A stretch of 14,605 nt of DNA, taken from assembly GCA_019416395.1 (NCBI GenBank), contig DXXH01000018.1, positions 18,742-33,346 on the forward strand, given 5' to 3'. The notes below the pieces were generated by a model. That model was not told the origin of the DNA and did no database searches. It saw only the letters and a list, made by a program, of their open reading frames with translations. Below, piece by piece: positions 13,606 through 14,605 of the stretch. Each line of letters starts with the position of its first letter. Positions within the stretch are counted from its first letter, which is position 1. Source of the DNA: Clostridiales bacterium (GTDB lineage: Bacteria; Bacillota; Clostridia; Oscillospirales; Acutalibacteraceae). Both the position numbers and the translations under genes were made by a program.

Positions 13606-14605
13606 ATGTCTGTTAAAGTTGCTATCAATGGTTTTGGCCGCATCGGCCGTCTGGCTTTCCGTCAGATGTTCAACGCTGAGGGCTACGAGGTTGTCGCTAT
13701 TAACGACCTGACCAGCCCCAAGATGCTGGCTCATCTGCTGAAGTACGACTCCGCTCAGGGCCGCTATGCTCTGGCTGATAAGGTTGAGGCCGGCGAGGAT
13801 TCCATCACTGTCGACGGCAAGACCATCAAGATCTATGCTGAGAAGGACGCTAAGGATCTGCCCTGGGGCGAGATCGGCGTTGACGTTGTGCTGGAGTGCA
13901 CTGGTTTCTACACCTCTAAGGCTAAGAGCCAGGCTCACATCGATGCTGGCGCTAAGAAGGTTGTTATCTCCGCTCCTGCCGGCAACGATCTGAAGACCAT
14001 CGTTTACAGCGTAAACGAGAAGACTCTGACCGCTGAGGATCAGATCATCTCCGCTGCTTCCTGCACCACCAACTGCTTGGCTCCCATGGCCAATGCTCTG
14101 AACAAGTATGCTCCCATCCAGAGCGGCATCATGACCACTGTGCACGCCTTCACCGGCGACCAGATGGTTCTGGACGGCCCCCATCGCAAGGGCGACCTGC
14201 GCCGCGCTCGCGCTGCCGCTGTGAACATCGTTCCCAACAGCACCGGCGCTGCTAAGGCTATTGGCCTGGTAATCCCCGAGCTGAACGGCAAGCTGATCGG
14301 CTCTGCTCAGCGTGTGCCTGTTCCCACCGGCTCCACCACCATTCTGGTGGCTGTTGTCAAGGGCAAGGACGTCACCAAGGAGAGCATCAATGCCGCTATG
14401 AAGGCTGCTGCTAACGAGAGCTTCGGCTACACCGAAGAGCCCCTGGTATCTTCCGATATCATCGGCATCACCTACGGCTCCCTGTTCGACGCTACCCAGA
14501 CCATGGTTGCCAAGATCGACGACGACACCTATCAGGTACAGGTTGTTGCTTGGTACGACAACGAGAACAGCTACACCAGCCAGATGGTTCGCACCATCAA
14601 GTATT
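13606..14605 (+). CDS. gapA: Glyceraldehyde-3-phosphate dehydrogenase, NAD-type (3' end cut by window edge)
   Basis: Cytoplasmic tetrameric glycolytic enzyme: oxidises and phosphorylates glyceraldehyde-3-phosphate to 1,3-bisphosphoglycerate with NAD. 333 residues are visible; family members are about 335-340, so only the last few residues are missing. The Rossmann motif INGFGRIGR (7-15) is followed by AIND with D34, which marks NAD rather than NADP preference. The catalytic segment ASCTTNCLAP carries Cys153, and the partner His180 lies in TTVHAFTGDQ. The phosphate-binding region RRARAAAVNIVPNSTGAAKA and the C-terminal WYDNENSY are intact. Codon use is clearly different from the neighbours: alanine is mostly GCT, lysine AAG, valine GTT, as expected for very high expression. 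It has its own promoter and an optimal ribosome site. Whether pgk or tpi follows lies outside the window. Confidence 0.97.
   Translation, partial: MSVKVAINGFGRIGRLAFRQMFNAEGYEVVAINDLTSPKMLAHLLKYDSAQGRYALADKVEAGEDSITVDGKTIKIYAEKDAKDLPWGEIGVDVVLECTGFYTSKAKSQAHIDAGAKKVVISAPAGNDLKTIVYSVNEKTLTAEDQIISAASCTTNCLAPMANALNKYAPIQSGIMTTVHAFTGDQMVLDGPHRKGDLRRARAAAVNIVPNSTGAAKAIGLVIPELNGKLIGSAQRVPVPTGSTTILVAVVKGKDVTKESINAAMKAAANESFGYTEEPLVSSDIIGITYGSLFDATQTMVAKIDDDTYQVQVVAWYDNENSYTSQMVRTIKY

Noticed and set aside
13600..14184. A minus-strand frame of 194 codons opposite gapA
   Set aside because: It arises from the strong codon bias of gapA and contains no recognisable domain.

Overview
The window looks like chromosomal DNA of a Gram-positive anaerobe of class Clostridia, most likely an Oscillospirales/Ruminococcaceae-type gut bacterium. 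This is an inference from moderately high G+C, strong AGGAGG-type ribosome binding sites, sigma-A promoters often with an extended TGC-TATAAT -10, a sporulation-type SpoIID protein, and a clostridial-type citrate synthase and FtsX-like exporter. I see no insertion sequence, phage gene, tRNA, rRNA or CRISPR array. No gap between genes exceeds about 215 bases, and coding content is dense.

Layout. (1) Positions 1-4178, minus strand: a MacB/LolD-type ABC ATPase followed, with a 4-base overlap, by a giant FtsX-like permease that carries a roughly 345-residue heptad coiled coil and is cut by the window edge only a few residues before its end. (2) 4269-4802, minus: TrmL, a SPOUT tRNA wobble methyltransferase with a TTG start. 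(3) 4864-5121, plus: a small basic/hydrophobic protein with two possible starts, followed by two hairpin terminators. (4) 5335-8613, minus: a two-gene operon of a large MORN-repeat protein and a metallo-beta-lactamase-fold hydrolase with a nine-cysteine tail. This is the least familiar part of the window. (5) 8794-9606, plus: an MscS-type mechanosensitive channel, divergent from the MORN operon and ending in a bidirectional terminator. (6) 9673-10902, minus: a membrane-anchored SpoIID-family protein. (7) 11085-12455, plus: citrate synthase behind a textbook promoter with an inverted repeat in its spacer. (8) 12589-13470, plus: an unknown polytopic membrane protein with its own promoter and a leader hairpin. 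(9) 13606 to the edge, plus: NAD-type glyceraldehyde-3-phosphate dehydrogenase, nearly complete.

How the genes relate. Most are independent transcription units with their own promoter and/or terminator. Only two pairs are clear operons: ATPase plus permease (one transporter), and MORN protein plus MBL hydrolase (21 bases between stop and start, with the second gene's ribosome binding site in the gap). GapA and citrate synthase are central carbon enzymes; TrmL is translation housekeeping; MscS handles osmotic shock; SpoIID acts on peptidoglycan. If there is a little-described system here, it is the MORN/MBL pair. What it does cannot be read from the sequence, but the architecture is unusual: a novel N-terminal domain, an acidic linker with a duplicated helix motif, a MORN scaffold, and a partner hydrolase with regularly spaced cysteines.
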